Below, one piece after another: positions 11,103-19,428 of a stretch of DNA of 64,000 bases (positions are counted from its first letter, which is position 1; each line of letters begins with the position of its first letter). A model generated the notes under the pieces. It saw only the letters and a program-made list of their open reading frames with translations. It made no database searches and was not told the origin of the DNA. Source of the stretch: Schauerella fraxinea (GTDB lineage: Bacteria; Pseudomonadota; Gammaproteobacteria; Burkholderiales; Burkholderiaceae_B). The translations under genes and the position numbers were made by a program. The stretch spans positions 310,001-374,000 of the forward strand of contig JAVDKK010000001.1 in assembly GCA_030849945.1 (NCBI GenBank). Direction: 5' to 3'.

Positions 11103-11774
11103 TCAACTTCCCGACGCCGCCGCTTGTGCGGCTTGCCACACGTGCTGCGGCACATGCGTTTTGAGCCGTTCGACCACCAGCTCCAGCGCTTCCTGCGACA
11201 CGGTGTGACCCAACTCGGTAAAGATATCCGCCGTCACATCAGCGCCTCGATCGAGCAAATGCTCGGCTTGGCTGATCGCATAGGTATGGGCGATCACGGC
11301 ATCTTTTTCACCGTGGATCAGATGGAACGTGACGGTTGCCGGTGCGACTGCGGGCAACGTTGCGAAGCGGCCTGACAGCGCCACGATCCGCCCAGCCAAC
11401 GGCGCGCCCGACTGCGTGGACTCGAGCGACATGATCGCGCCCTGCGAAAAACCGATCAACGCGGTCATTGCCGCCGTGGCGCCCGTCTTCGCTTGCCAGT
11501 CCTCGATCGTCGCGCGAAAACCCGGCATTGCGTCAGCGATGCGTGCCGGCCGCGACGCTTCCGTCACGTCCTTGGCCGAAAACCACTGATATCCGCTGCC
11601 CACATCGCCCGGATGGGGCGCCTGAATGCTCACGACGGCTGCCTGCGGAAATTCGGTAGCCAGACGGCGGCCAATGGGCGCCATGCTTTCGGGCGTGCTG
11701 CCCATGCCATGAAACAGCAGCAACAGTTGCTGAGCGCCGTCGGACGGCATTTGCAAAATGAGGGGGTCGGACAT
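11103..11774 (-). CDS. YpfH-type alpha/beta-hydrolase (carboxylesterase/phospholipase family)
   Basis: A cytoplasmic serine esterase resembling E. coli YpfH over its whole length. From the chosen ATG, the oxyanion region LLLLFHGMGS comes first, the nucleophile elbow is GFSQGA (Ser110), the acid is in HGEKDAV (about Asp158) and the His in LGHTVS (about 190). The frame can be opened by a TTG 21 bp upstream, but that start would lie inside a perfect hairpin (11778-11800), and family proteins begin close to MSDPLILQMP, so ATG at 11774 is preferred. The physiological substrate is unknown. Confidence 0.85.
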   Translation of the reverse strand: MSDPLILQMPSDGAQQLLLLFHGMGSTPESMAPIGRRLATEFPQAAVVSIQAPHPGDVGSGYQWFSAKDVTEASRPARIADAMPGFRATIEDWQAKTGATAAMTALIGFSQGAIMSLESTQSGAPLAGRIVALSGRFATLPAVAPATVTFHLIHGEKDAVIAHTYAISQAEHLLDRGADVTADIFTELGHTVSQEALELVVERLKTHVPQHVWQAAQAAASGS

Positions 11775-11777
11775 GAT

Positions 11778-11800
11778 GTGCTTTGAAAACGTCAAAGCAC
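11778..11800 (-). promoter_or_regulatory. 9-bp perfect inverted repeat just before the ypfH-like start codon
   Basis: GTGCTTTGA (11778-11786), a 5-nt loop, then TCAAAGCAC (11792-11800). It ends 4 nt before the ATG on the minus strand and takes the place where a ribosome binding site would be, so it could be an operator or a translational hairpin. No regulator is known. Confidence 0.4.
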
Positions 11801-11884
11801 AAGATTAACCGCTGACAGCGGACGTGTGCGCCGGCGCCGTCAAGCCCGCGTTGGCAATCTCGACCAACTCCCCCCCGCATCGCG

Positions 11885-12202
11885 CTACGGCTTGAAGAAT
11901 GCCGTGGGTGTCATCAAGCGGTTTTCCTGGCTGATCAGATACGCCGCGTCGGCGCTTTTGGTGAGGTAGCCGGCCCACTCGGGATCTTTTTGCAATGCCA
12001 GGCGCTTTGCTTCCCGATCGGCCGCGCTGTCATACACCCAGATGTGCATGTAGCTGTTCACATCGCCGGCGTCCGTTTGCATGTATGCCAACGGCTTGCC
12101 CAAGTGGCGGCTCTGCACGGCGTAGCCATGCTCGGCATACAGCGCGAGATGCTTCTTGATGGTGCCAGGGCGGCAGGTATAGGTTCGAACGTCGTAGAGC
12201 AT
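11885..12202 (-). CDS. NIPSNAP family protein
   Basis: A 105-residue protein starting MLYDVRTYTCRPG, a typical NIPSNAP opening (a dimeric alpha/beta-barrel fold of about 100 residues), with the usual aromatic-rich core (SYMHIWVYDS) and the late W residue in DPEWAGY. NIPSNAP proteins are small ferredoxin-like-fold proteins often encoded in catabolic clusters, but their reaction is mostly unknown. The gene follows the Bug protein gene by 37 bp on the same strand, so the two are probably one transcript. Confidence 0.85.
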   Translation of the reverse strand: MLYDVRTYTCRPGTIKKHLALYAEHGYAVQSRHLGKPLAYMQTDAGDVNSYMHIWVYDSAADREAKRLALQKDPEWAGYLTKSADAAYLISQENRLMTPTAFFKP

Positions 12203-12239
12203 GCTGCTTTTCCTCGAAATGATGGAAGACTGAGTAGAC

Positions 12240-13214
12240 TTATTCGGCCGTCGCGCCGGACTGTTTGACGAGCACGCGCCAGCGCGCCACTTCCTGATTC
12301 ACGTACGCTTGAAACGCCGCATGACCGTCGCCGATCGGGTCGGCGCCCAGCCCTTTCAACTTCTCCTGCACCCCGGCGTCCGCCACGCTTTGCGTGATCG
12401 TCGTGGACAATGTATCGACCACGCCGGCGGGTGTACCGGCCGGCACGAAGAGACCGAACCACGACCGGGCGTTCATATCGGCGTAGGGCGTTTCCGCGAA
12501 AGCAGGCACGTCGGGCAACGCACTATGACGTTGCGTACCCGTCACGGCCAGCGCCTTCAACCGGCCACCCTGCACTTGCGACAGCACCTCCGGCAGGTTG
12601 GCAAACATCAACTGCACCTGGCCGCCCATCACATCATTGAGTGCCTGCGCGCCGCCCTTGTAGGGCACATGCGTCATCTTGGCGCCCACCAGTGCATTGA
12701 ACTGTTCGCCTGCCAGATGCGACGCCGTACCCGTTCCCCCCGATGCGAAGTTCACGCGATCGCCATTGGCTTTTGCATAGGCCGCCAGCTCGACCGGCGT
12801 CGCCACCGGTACCTTCGGATTTACCACCAGCAGCAGCGGCACCGACGCCAGGTTCGACAAGCCTACGAAGTCTCGCGTGAGGCTGTAATCCAGATGCTGA
12901 TACAACGACGCGTTGATCGCATGCGCCGAGGTCGCCATCAACAACGTATAGCCATCGGGCTCGGACCGCGCCGCCGTGACGGCGCCGATATTGCCATTGG
13001 CACCGGCCTTGTTTTCCACCACCACAGGTTGCCCCAGTCGCGTCGACATCGCCTGCGCAACGGTGCGGGCGATCACGTCGGTCGCGCCACCCGCGGCAAA
13101 CGGCACCACGATCCGTAGGGGCCGATCGGGAAACGCCGCCTGGGCGGCACCTGCCGTCAGCGTCAGTGCGCAAGCCAAGCCTAAGCGCGCGCTCAAGCGA
13201 ACGAATGTCTTCAT
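12240..13214 (-). CDS. Bug-type TTT substrate-binding protein (1 of 5)
   Basis: A periplasmic solute receptor of the tripartite tricarboxylate transporter family. A Sec signal peptide (MKTFVRLSAR...AQAAFPDRP) is followed by the Bug signature PLRIVVPFAAGGATDVIAR, then SEPDGYTLL, GTASHLAGE and the ligand-loop HVPYKGG. Length 324 is standard. No TctA/TctB genes adjoin it. It is co-directional with the NIPSNAP gene; the AraC regulator gene lies 285 bp upstream on the same strand. The ligand cannot be read from the sequence; Bug proteins usually bind carboxylates, amino acids or aromatic acids. Confidence 0.93.
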   Translation of the reverse strand: MKTFVRLSARLGLACALTLTAGAAQAAFPDRPLRIVVPFAAGGATDVIARTVAQAMSTRLGQPVVVENKAGANGNIGAVTAARSEPDGYTLLMATSAHAINASLYQHLDYSLTRDFVGLSNLASVPLLLVVNPKVPVATPVELAAYAKANGDRVNFASGGTGTASHLAGEQFNALVGAKMTHVPYKGGAQALNDVMGGQVQLMFANLPEVLSQVQGGRLKALAVTGTQRHSALPDVPAFAETPYADMNARSWFGLFVPAGTPAGVVDTLSTTITQSVADAGVQEKLKGLGADPIGDGHAAFQAYVNQEVARWRVLVKQSGATAE

Positions 13215-13499
13215 GTCTCACTCCTCTTTTTGGATTATTTTTAGTCTCGCCGGCATCCTTTTGTGCCGGGGCAATCCGTTTCGACGCGTGGCGTGCGAAA
13301 CCGCAAAAGACGAGTGAAGATTACGCAAGCCCGACCGGGCAGCGTGAGGACAGAACCTACGTTGTGTTGGACTTTTTCGCGGACTGGTCAAGCGGAATGG
13401 TCGAGCGGGCTGGCTGAGCGCGCCGAGCCAACGATGCATTCGCGCGGCAGATTGAACGTGCTAATCGAACGTGTTGGCCGAATAGGAAAATCCAGCGGA
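13215..13499. other. 285-bp intergenic stretch with a degenerate 15-bp repeat
   Basis: Between the Bug gene start and the AraC-type gene stop. It should hold the promoter of the Bug-NIPSNAP unit, although I found no clear -35/-10 pair. Copies of a motif like GGACTGGTCAAGCGG appear at 13381-13395, 13394-13408 and, partly, 13408-13420, with a further copy at 13497-13511 overlapping the end of the AraC-type gene. Confidence 0.5.
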
Positions 13500-14414
13500 C
13501 TAGTCGAGCGGGCGGCAATGCTCTTTGCGAAAGTCGCCGGGCGTGTGCGCCGTATGCTTTTTAAAGAAGCGAGCGAAGTAGGCGGGGTCGTCGATATTCA
13601 GTTGGAAGGCGACTTCGGCCACCCCCAGATCCGTATTCGTGAGCAGCCGTTTGGCCTCCAGCACCACACGTTCTTGAACGAACTGGCTGGCCGTGCGACC
13701 CATCGTGCGTTTCACCGCATCGTTAAGTTGCCGCTCACTCACCGCCAGCGCGTCGGCATACTGCCCGATTGCGGCAAAGTCCAGGTAATGCGTCTCCACC
13801 AACAACGCGAAGCGTTTGGCCAGCGCGTGCCCCGGCCCCAGGCGTAGTGCGCCCTCACCTTCCGGATACAGGCGCCGCAACTGCGTGAGCAGGATCAGCA
13901 AGTAAGAGCGCACCACGTCGAATCGCCCTTCGCGCCGAGCCGCCATCTCGGCCTCGATGGCGTGCAGCAGCGGCAGCATCCCGTCGTGCTGCGCTCGCGA
14001 GAGATAGATTGCCGGTGTGCCCCGGGTCATCTGAAAAAAGGGAAACTTGGCGATGTCGTCCGCGCGAGGAAACATCTGCGCGAAGAAATCCGTGCTGATG
14101 TTCAGCACATATCCGCTGGGTTTCACCGAAGACGTCCACGCATGTACTTGCCCCGGCGAAAGAAAAAATACCGAATGGTCACGCACGTCGAATTGCTCGA
14201 AGTCGAGCACATGCGTACCGCGTGCAGTCGTCATCCACAGCAGATGATAGTAATTGTGCCGGTGAAGAAAAGCGCGCGGGATATCGTCGCGTTGCTGCAG
14301 CCGCACGAGGTCGAAATAGAACGATCCGGCGCCTGAAAAATCCGAAGATTCAAAGGTGGGAAACGCTGCTGCGGATTGCGCGGACGTACCTTCGGACACG
14401 GTACGGGTCTCCAT
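13500..14414 (-). CDS. AraC family transcriptional regulator
   Basis: 304 residues with an N-terminal cupin-like sensor domain (HRHNYYHLLWMTTARGTH, then FFLSPGQVHAW) and a C-terminal double helix-turn-helix. The C-terminal half shows the expected second-helix pattern: GVAEVAFQLNIDDPAYFARF, then FKKHTAHTPGDFRK. Members of this group control nearby aromatic or carboxylate catabolism genes; here the Bug/NIPSNAP pair downstream is the obvious target. ATG at 14414 has no good Shine-Dalgarno sequence; an inverted repeat covers the upstream region. Confidence 0.88.
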   Translation of the reverse strand: METRTVSEGTSAQSAAAFPTFESSDFSGAGSFYFDLVRLQQRDDIPRAFLHRHNYYHLLWMTTARGTHVLDFEQFDVRDHSVFFLSPGQVHAWTSSVKPSGYVLNISTDFFAQMFPRADDIAKFPFFQMTRGTPAIYLSRAQHDGMLPLLHAIEAEMAARREGRFDVVRSYLLILLTQLRRLYPEGEGALRLGPGHALAKRFALLVETHYLDFAAIGQYADALAVSERQLNDAVKRTMGRTASQFVQERVVLEAKRLLTNTDLGVAEVAFQLNIDDPAYFARFFKKHTAHTPGDFRKEHCRPLD

Positions 14415-14420
14415 ATTATT

Positions 14421-14457
14421 TTTGCCAGGGGCTTATGGTGAACATCATAAAGGCAAA
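14421..14457 (-). promoter_or_regulatory. nested inverted repeat upstream of the AraC-type gene
   Basis: Outer arms TTTGCC (14421-14426) and GGCAAA (14452-14457); inner arms TTATG (14433-14437) and CATAA (14446-14450). It lies 7-43 nt before the regulator's start codon. A plausible autoregulatory operator or 5'-UTR hairpin; unproven. Confidence 0.35.
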
Positions 14458-14665
14458 CGCGCAGCGCAAAGCCGCGCGGCGTCAAACCAAGCCGACAGGA
14501 ATAGGCAAGCATTGCACAGCTCTGGGTCTATTTGGGAGGCGATGCAACCAATAGCATTCCCTCATCGCCCGCGTCGCGGCCGATACGATCGCCCACACCG
14601 CGAACACCGCCACGTCGCTCGATGCGCGACGCGCGATCGGTAAACGATTGATCAAGGAGATCGCC

Positions 14666-15151
14666 ATGAGTATTCAATCCCGTAGCGCGCAACTCATCTT
14701 TGCGTCGTTGATCTGCGTCGCCATCAGCGCCCCGGCCGGCGCGAGCGGCCGCCCACACACGCCGGCGAAAAGCAACGCGGCGCTCGTTCAACAAGCATTC
14801 GACAACTGGGAACAAGGCCGCGGCAGCGTTTTCGACCTGCTCGCGGAAAACTCGGTATGGACAGTGGCGGGGACGAGTCCGTTCTCAGGCACATACCGCA
14901 CCCGCGAAGAATTCATGACGCAGGCAGTGATTCCGATCAACGCCCGGCTCGCCACGCCGATCACGCCCGATGTCAAGCACATCGTGGCGCAAGGCGAGCA
15001 TGTCGTGGTCATGTGGGACGGCACTGCCACAGCGAAAGACGGCAGCCAGTATGAGAACAGCTATGCGTGGCATCTCACCATGCAAGACGGCAAGATCACA
15101 CAGGTCAATGCGTTTCTGGATACGTGGAAGTTGGCAGAACTGATGCGCTAG
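14666..15151 (+). CDS. secreted SnoaL-like/NTF2-fold protein
   Basis: 161 residues. ATG at 14666 has an excellent AAGGAG 6 nt upstream; a TTG 18 bp earlier is less likely. Residues 1-28 form a Sec signal peptide ending ...APAGASG. The mature part follows the NTF2/SnoaL pattern: ALVQQAFDNWEQGRG, then LAENSVWTVAGTSPFSGTY, a REEF helix and the late strands VVMWDGTATAKDG and YAWHLTMQDGKI. Such proteins are small ligand-binding or isomerase-like cones. The single gene stands between two minus-strand clusters; its function is unknown. Confidence 0.78.
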   Translation: MSIQSRSAQLIFASLICVAISAPAGASGRPHTPAKSNAALVQQAFDNWEQGRGSVFDLLAENSVWTVAGTSPFSGTYRTREEFMTQAVIPINARLATPITPDVKHIVAQGEHVVVMWDGTATAKDGSQYENSYAWHLTMQDGKITQVNAFLDTWKLAELMR

Positions 15152-15249
15152 CGCCGACCACGCGCCAGCCTGGCGCCGCAGCCGTCAGCACACGTCCAGC
15201 AGCGCCGCAGGCGATTACCATCCCGGCACAGCGGCGCCACGCGCGATCA

Positions 15250-15924
15250 TCATGCGTTCAAGGGCGCGAGACCGGCTTGCTTCAACGCATCGTTGAGCCA
15301 CGGCGAAACCAGCTCGCCCCGCGCAATTTCGGCCAGCCGCTGCTGTTCCGCCGCCACCTTGGCTTCGGCGGCGACCAATACCGCCTCCACGTCGGCGCGC
15401 GGAATCACCACCACGCCATCGACATCGCCCACGATCAAATCGCCGGGATGCACAGCCACGCCACCCGCAGAGATCGGGCCGCTCAATCGGCCCGGTAGCC
15501 CCTTCGTGGGACCGCACGGATTCGTGCCGGCAGCAAAGATGGGAAACTTGCCGTGCATCAAGGTATCGGTATCGCGTGAGGCGGCATCCACCACGAAGCC
15601 GCCCAGTTTGGCGGCCGCCCCCTGCGTAACCATCAGCTCGCCAAACAGTGCGCAGGTGGTGTCGGCCTTGCCGTCCACCACCAGCACGTCGCCGGGCTTG
15701 GCGACTGCCAACGCAACATGAAACATGAGGTTGTCGCCGGGTCGCACTTCCACGGTGAAGGCCGGGCCGCACACCTTCATATCCGGATGCAGCGCGCGCA
15801 CGCGTGCATCGAGCGTGCCACGCCGGCCGGCCACATCGCACAGGATGGCGGCCTGGAAGGCGCGCGCGCGTTCAATCTGTTCAGGCGTTACGCGATCGAA
15901 CTCAGCGGTTTTTCGGTAAGACAT
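15250..15924 (-). CDS. RraA-like aldolase/decarboxylase (4-carboxy-4-hydroxy-2-oxoadipate aldolase type)
   Basis: About 224 residues of the RraA/HMG-aldolase fold. Conserved blocks: GPAFTVEVRPGDNLMFH, VLVVDGKADTTCALFGELM and the metal-binding loop region FVVDAASRDTDTL with an Arg-Asp pair, then GVAVHPGDLIVGDVDGVVVIP. Enzymes of this class cleave 4-hydroxy-4-methyl/carboxy-2-oxo acids or decarboxylate oxaloacetate; RraA of E. coli is a non-catalytic relative. The start is chosen because GGAG lies 5 nt before the second of two consecutive ATGs. It is the last gene of a run with the 2-hydroxyacid dehydrogenase and oxidase genes, so it likely processes their 2-oxoacid product. Confidence 0.85.
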   Translation of the reverse strand: MSYRKTAEFDRVTPEQIERARAFQAAILCDVAGRRGTLDARVRALHPDMKVCGPAFTVEVRPGDNLMFHVALAVAKPGDVLVVDGKADTTCALFGELMVTQGAAAKLGGFVVDAASRDTDTLMHGKFPIFAAGTNPCGPTKGLPGRLSGPISAGGVAVHPGDLIVGDVDGVVVIPRADVEAVLVAAEAKVAAEQQRLAEIARGELVSPWLNDALKQAGLAPLNA

Positions 15925-15944
15925 CATCACTCCAGAAAAGACAG

Positions 15945-16922
15945 TTAACGCGCAAGCGGTGCATGCACCACATTGCGCGGCGCGCCTTGCAGGAAGGCGT
16001 CGATGTTATCGATCAATTGATCGGCGAGAGCCTGGATCGCCTCGTCGCTGGCCCAGGCCACATGCGGCGTCAGGATGAAATTGGGCGCATCCATCACCTG
16101 CATGAAAGGATGGTCCGGCGGCGGCGGCTCGGTCGACACCACGTCGAATCCAGCACCTGAAATCTGCCGGCTCTTCAGCGCATCCACCAGGGCGGCCTCG
16201 TCCACCAGCCCACCGCGCGCGGTGTTGATCAGCAGCGGACGGCGATGCATGCGGGCAAACTCCGGCGCCGCGATCATGTTGCGGGTTGAGGGCAGCAGCG
16301 GGCAATGCAACGTAATGATGTCGGCCTGCTCGATCACATGATCGAAGGGGGTGTAGAGGTCGCCCATGCCGGTGCTGCCCTTGTGCGCGGCAAACAGCGT
16401 TCGCATGCCGAGGGCTTGCCCGATCTGCGCCACCTCCCGCCCCAGCACGCCATCGCCGATGATGCCGAGGCAAGCGCCAGCGAGATCGCGGATCGGGTAG
16501 TCGAAGAAGCAGAACTGATCGGCCTCCTGCCAGCGCCCGCGCGCCACCGCAGCGTGGTAGGCCAGGATGCTGCGCCGCAAGGCGAAGATGAGCGCAAACG
16601 TGTGCTCCGGCACCGTGTGGCGGGCGTAATTGCGGATATTCGACACCACGATGCCGCGTGCGGCACACGCCTGCAGATCGACGTTGTCGGTACCGGTGGC
16701 AGCCACCGCAATCAGCTTGAGCCGCGTTGCACCCGCAATGGTGGCCGCATCGAGCTTGACCTTGTTGGTGACCACGATATCGGCATTCGCAATGCGTGCC
16801 ACGATATCGGCGGCGGCTGTGCGGGGGTAATCGGTCCAGGTATGCGCCGAGGCCGGCGCGCGCAGGATCGTCTGCGGCGAGAACGTGTCGTGGTCCAGAA
16901 AGACGATGTTGCAGGAGGTCAT
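15945..16922 (-). CDS. D-2-hydroxyacid dehydrogenase (NAD-dependent)
   Basis: 325 residues of the D-isomer-specific 2-hydroxyacid dehydrogenase family (glycerate/hydroxypyruvate reductase-like). The NAD-binding fold shows GIIGDGVLGREVAQ in place of the classic GxGxxG, the substrate-domain motif AVAATGTDNVD is clear, and the catalytic Arg-Glu-His set is represented by LINTARGGLVDE, FDVVSTEPPP and LTPHVAWAS. The gene starts 2 bp after the stop of the FMN oxidase gene and lies 20 bp before the RraA-like gene, so the three form one operon. It could reduce or oxidise the D-form of the acid whose L-form is used by the oxidase. Confidence 0.9.
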   Translation of the reverse strand: MTSCNIVFLDHDTFSPQTILRAPASAHTWTDYPRTAAADIVARIANADIVVTNKVKLDAATIAGATRLKLIAVAATGTDNVDLQACAARGIVVSNIRNYARHTVPEHTFALIFALRRSILAYHAAVARGRWQEADQFCFFDYPIRDLAGACLGIIGDGVLGREVAQIGQALGMRTLFAAHKGSTGMGDLYTPFDHVIEQADIITLHCPLLPSTRNMIAAPEFARMHRRPLLINTARGGLVDEAALVDALKSRQISGAGFDVVSTEPPPPDHPFMQVMDAPNFILTPHVAWASDEAIQALADQLIDNIDAFLQGAPRNVVHAPLAR

Positions 16923-16924
16923 TT

Positions 16925-18220
16925 TCAGTGCTTCCGATCGATCAAAAATGTGTCGCTCAATTCGTTCAGCGATGCGATGCCCATCATCCCCATGTCGCGC
17001 AATATCTCGCTCTTCATCAGTTCGATGCCATGCCGCACGCCCGCCTCCCCGGCCACCGCAGCGGCGTAATTCAAGGGCCGGCCCACAAACGCGCAGCTTG
17101 CCCCCAGCGCCAGGGCTTTCATTACGTCGGTGCCGCGGCGCACGCCACTATCGATCATGACGGTCATGCCTGCCGCCTGCGCCACGATCTCCGGCAACAC
17201 CTGCAGCGGCGCGGCGGCGCCGTCGAGTTGTCGTCCGCCATGGTTGGACACGATGATGCCGTCCATCCCCGCCTGCCGCGCACGTAACGCATCTTGCGCG
17301 TCGAGGATGCCCTTGATGATCATCGGCCCCTTCCAGCGCCGGCGAATGCGAGCGACGTGGGTCCAGTTCAAATGCCCCCGCTCGGCCAGATCGCGCATCA
17401 CACGTTTGGACAAGATCGGCGCACCGCGCGTGGCGTAGTTGTTCTCGAAATGCGGCATGCCATGCTTGATCAGCGTGCGCAGAAACGTGCCGCACAACCA
17501 GCGCGGATGCGTTATGCCCTGCACCGCGAGCGCCAGGCTGGGCTTGAGCGGCGTGCTGAAACCGGTACGCACATTGTTTTCCCGATTCGCCTGCACCGGC
17601 GTATCGACCGTCAGCACGAGGGTTTCGACGCCCGCTGCCGCCACGCGATCGATCAAGGCGGCGATCTGCGCTTCATCGCCTGGCAGATAGGCCTGAAACC
17701 ACGTGCCGGGTGCCGCCGCCATCACCTCTTCAACACGGATCAGCGACGACCCGCTCATGATGCAAGGCACCTGCGCGGCTTGCGCCGCGCTCGCCTGAAC
17801 GATGTCACCCCGATACGCGGTGAGCGCTGAGATACCCATCGGCGCCACGCCCACCGGACTGGCATAGTGCCGGCCGAAGAGCGTGATGCGCTGATCGCGT
17901 TTTGAGACATCGACCAACACGCGCGGGCGAAAGCCATAGCGGGCATAAGCCAGCCGATTATCTTCTTGCGCCGTGCCGTCTTCGACGAATCCCGCTACGT
18001 AACCGAAGATGGGCTTGGGCAAATAGCGGCGTGCCGCAGGTTCGAAATCGCTCAAGCTGAGAAAACGCGCCAAATGGGTCGGCGCGACATAGGGCGCACA
18101 CGCGCGTGCGGGCTGTGAAGGCACGCCGTCCGGCACGGACGCGTCTGCTGGAAGGGGCGACTCGGCGCGATCGATGGCATTCGCGGCACGCGCGGAGGGG
18201 CTGACAGGAGAGGCGGACAT
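16925..18220 (-). CDS. FMN-dependent alpha-hydroxy-acid oxidase/dehydrogenase (LldD/glycolate oxidase family)
   Basis: 431 residues; the catalytic core begins near residue 50 (FLSLSDFEPAARRYLPKPIF) after a low-complexity leader. FMN-binding and catalytic motifs are intact: VGVAPMGISAL, LTVDTPVQANRENNVRTGF, IIKGIL with the conserved Lys, and SNHGGRQLDG with the active-site His at about residue 330. The family oxidises (S)-2-hydroxyacids such as lactate, glycolate or mandelate to 2-oxoacids. The variable loop 4 is not long enough or hydrophobic enough for me to claim a membrane-bound type. First gene of the 18220-15250 operon. Confidence 0.9.
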   Translation of the reverse strand: MSASPVSPSARAANAIDRAESPLPADASVPDGVPSQPARACAPYVAPTHLARFLSLSDFEPAARRYLPKPIFGYVAGFVEDGTAQEDNRLAYARYGFRPRVLVDVSKRDQRITLFGRHYASPVGVAPMGISALTAYRGDIVQASAAQAAQVPCIMSGSSLIRVEEVMAAAPGTWFQAYLPGDEAQIAALIDRVAAAGVETLVLTVDTPVQANRENNVRTGFSTPLKPSLALAVQGITHPRWLCGTFLRTLIKHGMPHFENNYATRGAPILSKRVMRDLAERGHLNWTHVARIRRRWKGPMIIKGILDAQDALRARQAGMDGIIVSNHGGRQLDGAAAPLQVLPEIVAQAAGMTVMIDSGVRRGTDVMKALALGASCAFVGRPLNYAAAVAGEAGVRHGIELMKSEILRDMGMMGIASLNELSDTFLIDRKH

Positions 18221-18347
18221 GAGGCGTTGTGACGATCACGTAGGCGAGAACTCGCGACCCCACGAAATATATCGACCGCCACCTCATCGAAAAAGCGCAA
18301 TTAAACGATGGAGCTTCATCGCTTTTTTCTGAGTCACGCATCGCAGA

Positions 18348-19247
18348 TCACCACAGCACGTGGGGTGCCTCGAAATCAACTTCAAGCATCACCCGCTCGC
18401 GCATGGCTGCCACCAACGGGCGAATGTCTTCGCGTCGGCTTTGAAAGGCGTAATGCAACGGGCGCAAGGGCGGCTCGCCCGCGATGGCACGCAAACCATG
18501 TTTTTCACGCAGCGGCGTCAGCCACGCATTGGGGAAAAATGCGATGCCCACACCTGCGGCGACCATGCCCGCGATAGCGCCCATGTTGTTGCAGATCAGT
18601 TGTCGCGACACCGCCAACTTGTTATCCACCATCCAGGCTTCGAAGATACGCGTCGAACCGGCGCCTTGCGGCATCGTGATCACCGTCATGTCTTTCAACG
18701 ATTCCGGCGTGAGCACGTCGATCTCACCCAATTGCGCATCGGTGCCCACCCAGTCATAACGCACCTCGGCGATCGTGTGCGAGGCGATAGCGCTGCGCGA
18801 CGACCAGCCGGCGACCACCGCGAAGTCCAGTTCGCCGGCTTCCACCTGGCGCTCGAGGCTTTGCCCAACATCCACATGCGGCTCAAGCCGCAGATCCGGA
18901 AAATCGCGCCGGCAACGGGCGACGAATCTGGGTAACCATGTGACGGCGGCAAGTTCGCCCATCCCGAAACGACAGACGCCTTGCAGACCCGTGTTCTTGC
19001 CGATGGTGTCGCGCGCATGGCGCGCAGCCTGCAACATATCCCGCGCCAGTGGGAGCAGCGCCTGGCCGGCCGAGGTCAGCACGGACCGGTGACCCGTTCG
19101 GTCAAACAGGACTTCGCCAAGATCGGATTCCAGTTCGCCCAAGCGTTTGGACAATGACGATTGCGACAGATGCAGTTGTGTGGCGGCCGCGGCAAAACTC
19201 GATGCCAGGGCGGCCGCGTAGAAAGCTTCCAACTGCTTGAATGTCAT
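18348..19247 (-). CDS. LysR family transcriptional regulator
   Basis: 299 residues from ATG at 19247. The helix-turn-helix starts immediately (MTFKQLEAFYAAALASSFAA, then LHLSQSSLSKRLGELE). A GTG 36 bp upstream opens the frame but adds nothing typical of the family. The effector domain follows to the end. It lies 127 bp upstream of the oxidase operon on the same strand and diverges from the Bug/reductase pair at 19429, so it could control either side. Confidence 0.9.
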   Translation of the reverse strand: MTFKQLEAFYAAALASSFAAAATQLHLSQSSLSKRLGELESDLGEVLFDRTGHRSVLTSAGQALLPLARDMLQAARHARDTIGKNTGLQGVCRFGMGELAAVTWLPRFVARCRRDFPDLRLEPHVDVGQSLERQVEAGELDFAVVAGWSSRSAIASHTIAEVRYDWVGTDAQLGEIDVLTPESLKDMTVITMPQGAGSTRIFEAWMVDNKLAVSRQLICNNMGAIAGMVAAGVGIAFFPNAWLTPLREKHGLRAIAGEPPLRPLHYAFQSRREDIRPLVAAMRERVMLEVDFEAPHVLW

Positions 19248-19428
19248 TGCAACGCTCTGGAGAAAATCGCCGGTGCGGAACACGCCGGACGCGAACAGCT
19301 GGGTTCGGAAAAAGCGATGGAGTTTTGTAGAAATTTATCACTTTCTTCTCTGGATCCGGATTGCTACAGTCGGCCACACACCTAGAAAGCCTTGCGCGCG
19401 GTCTTAGAAACCGCATGAGGAGACAAAC

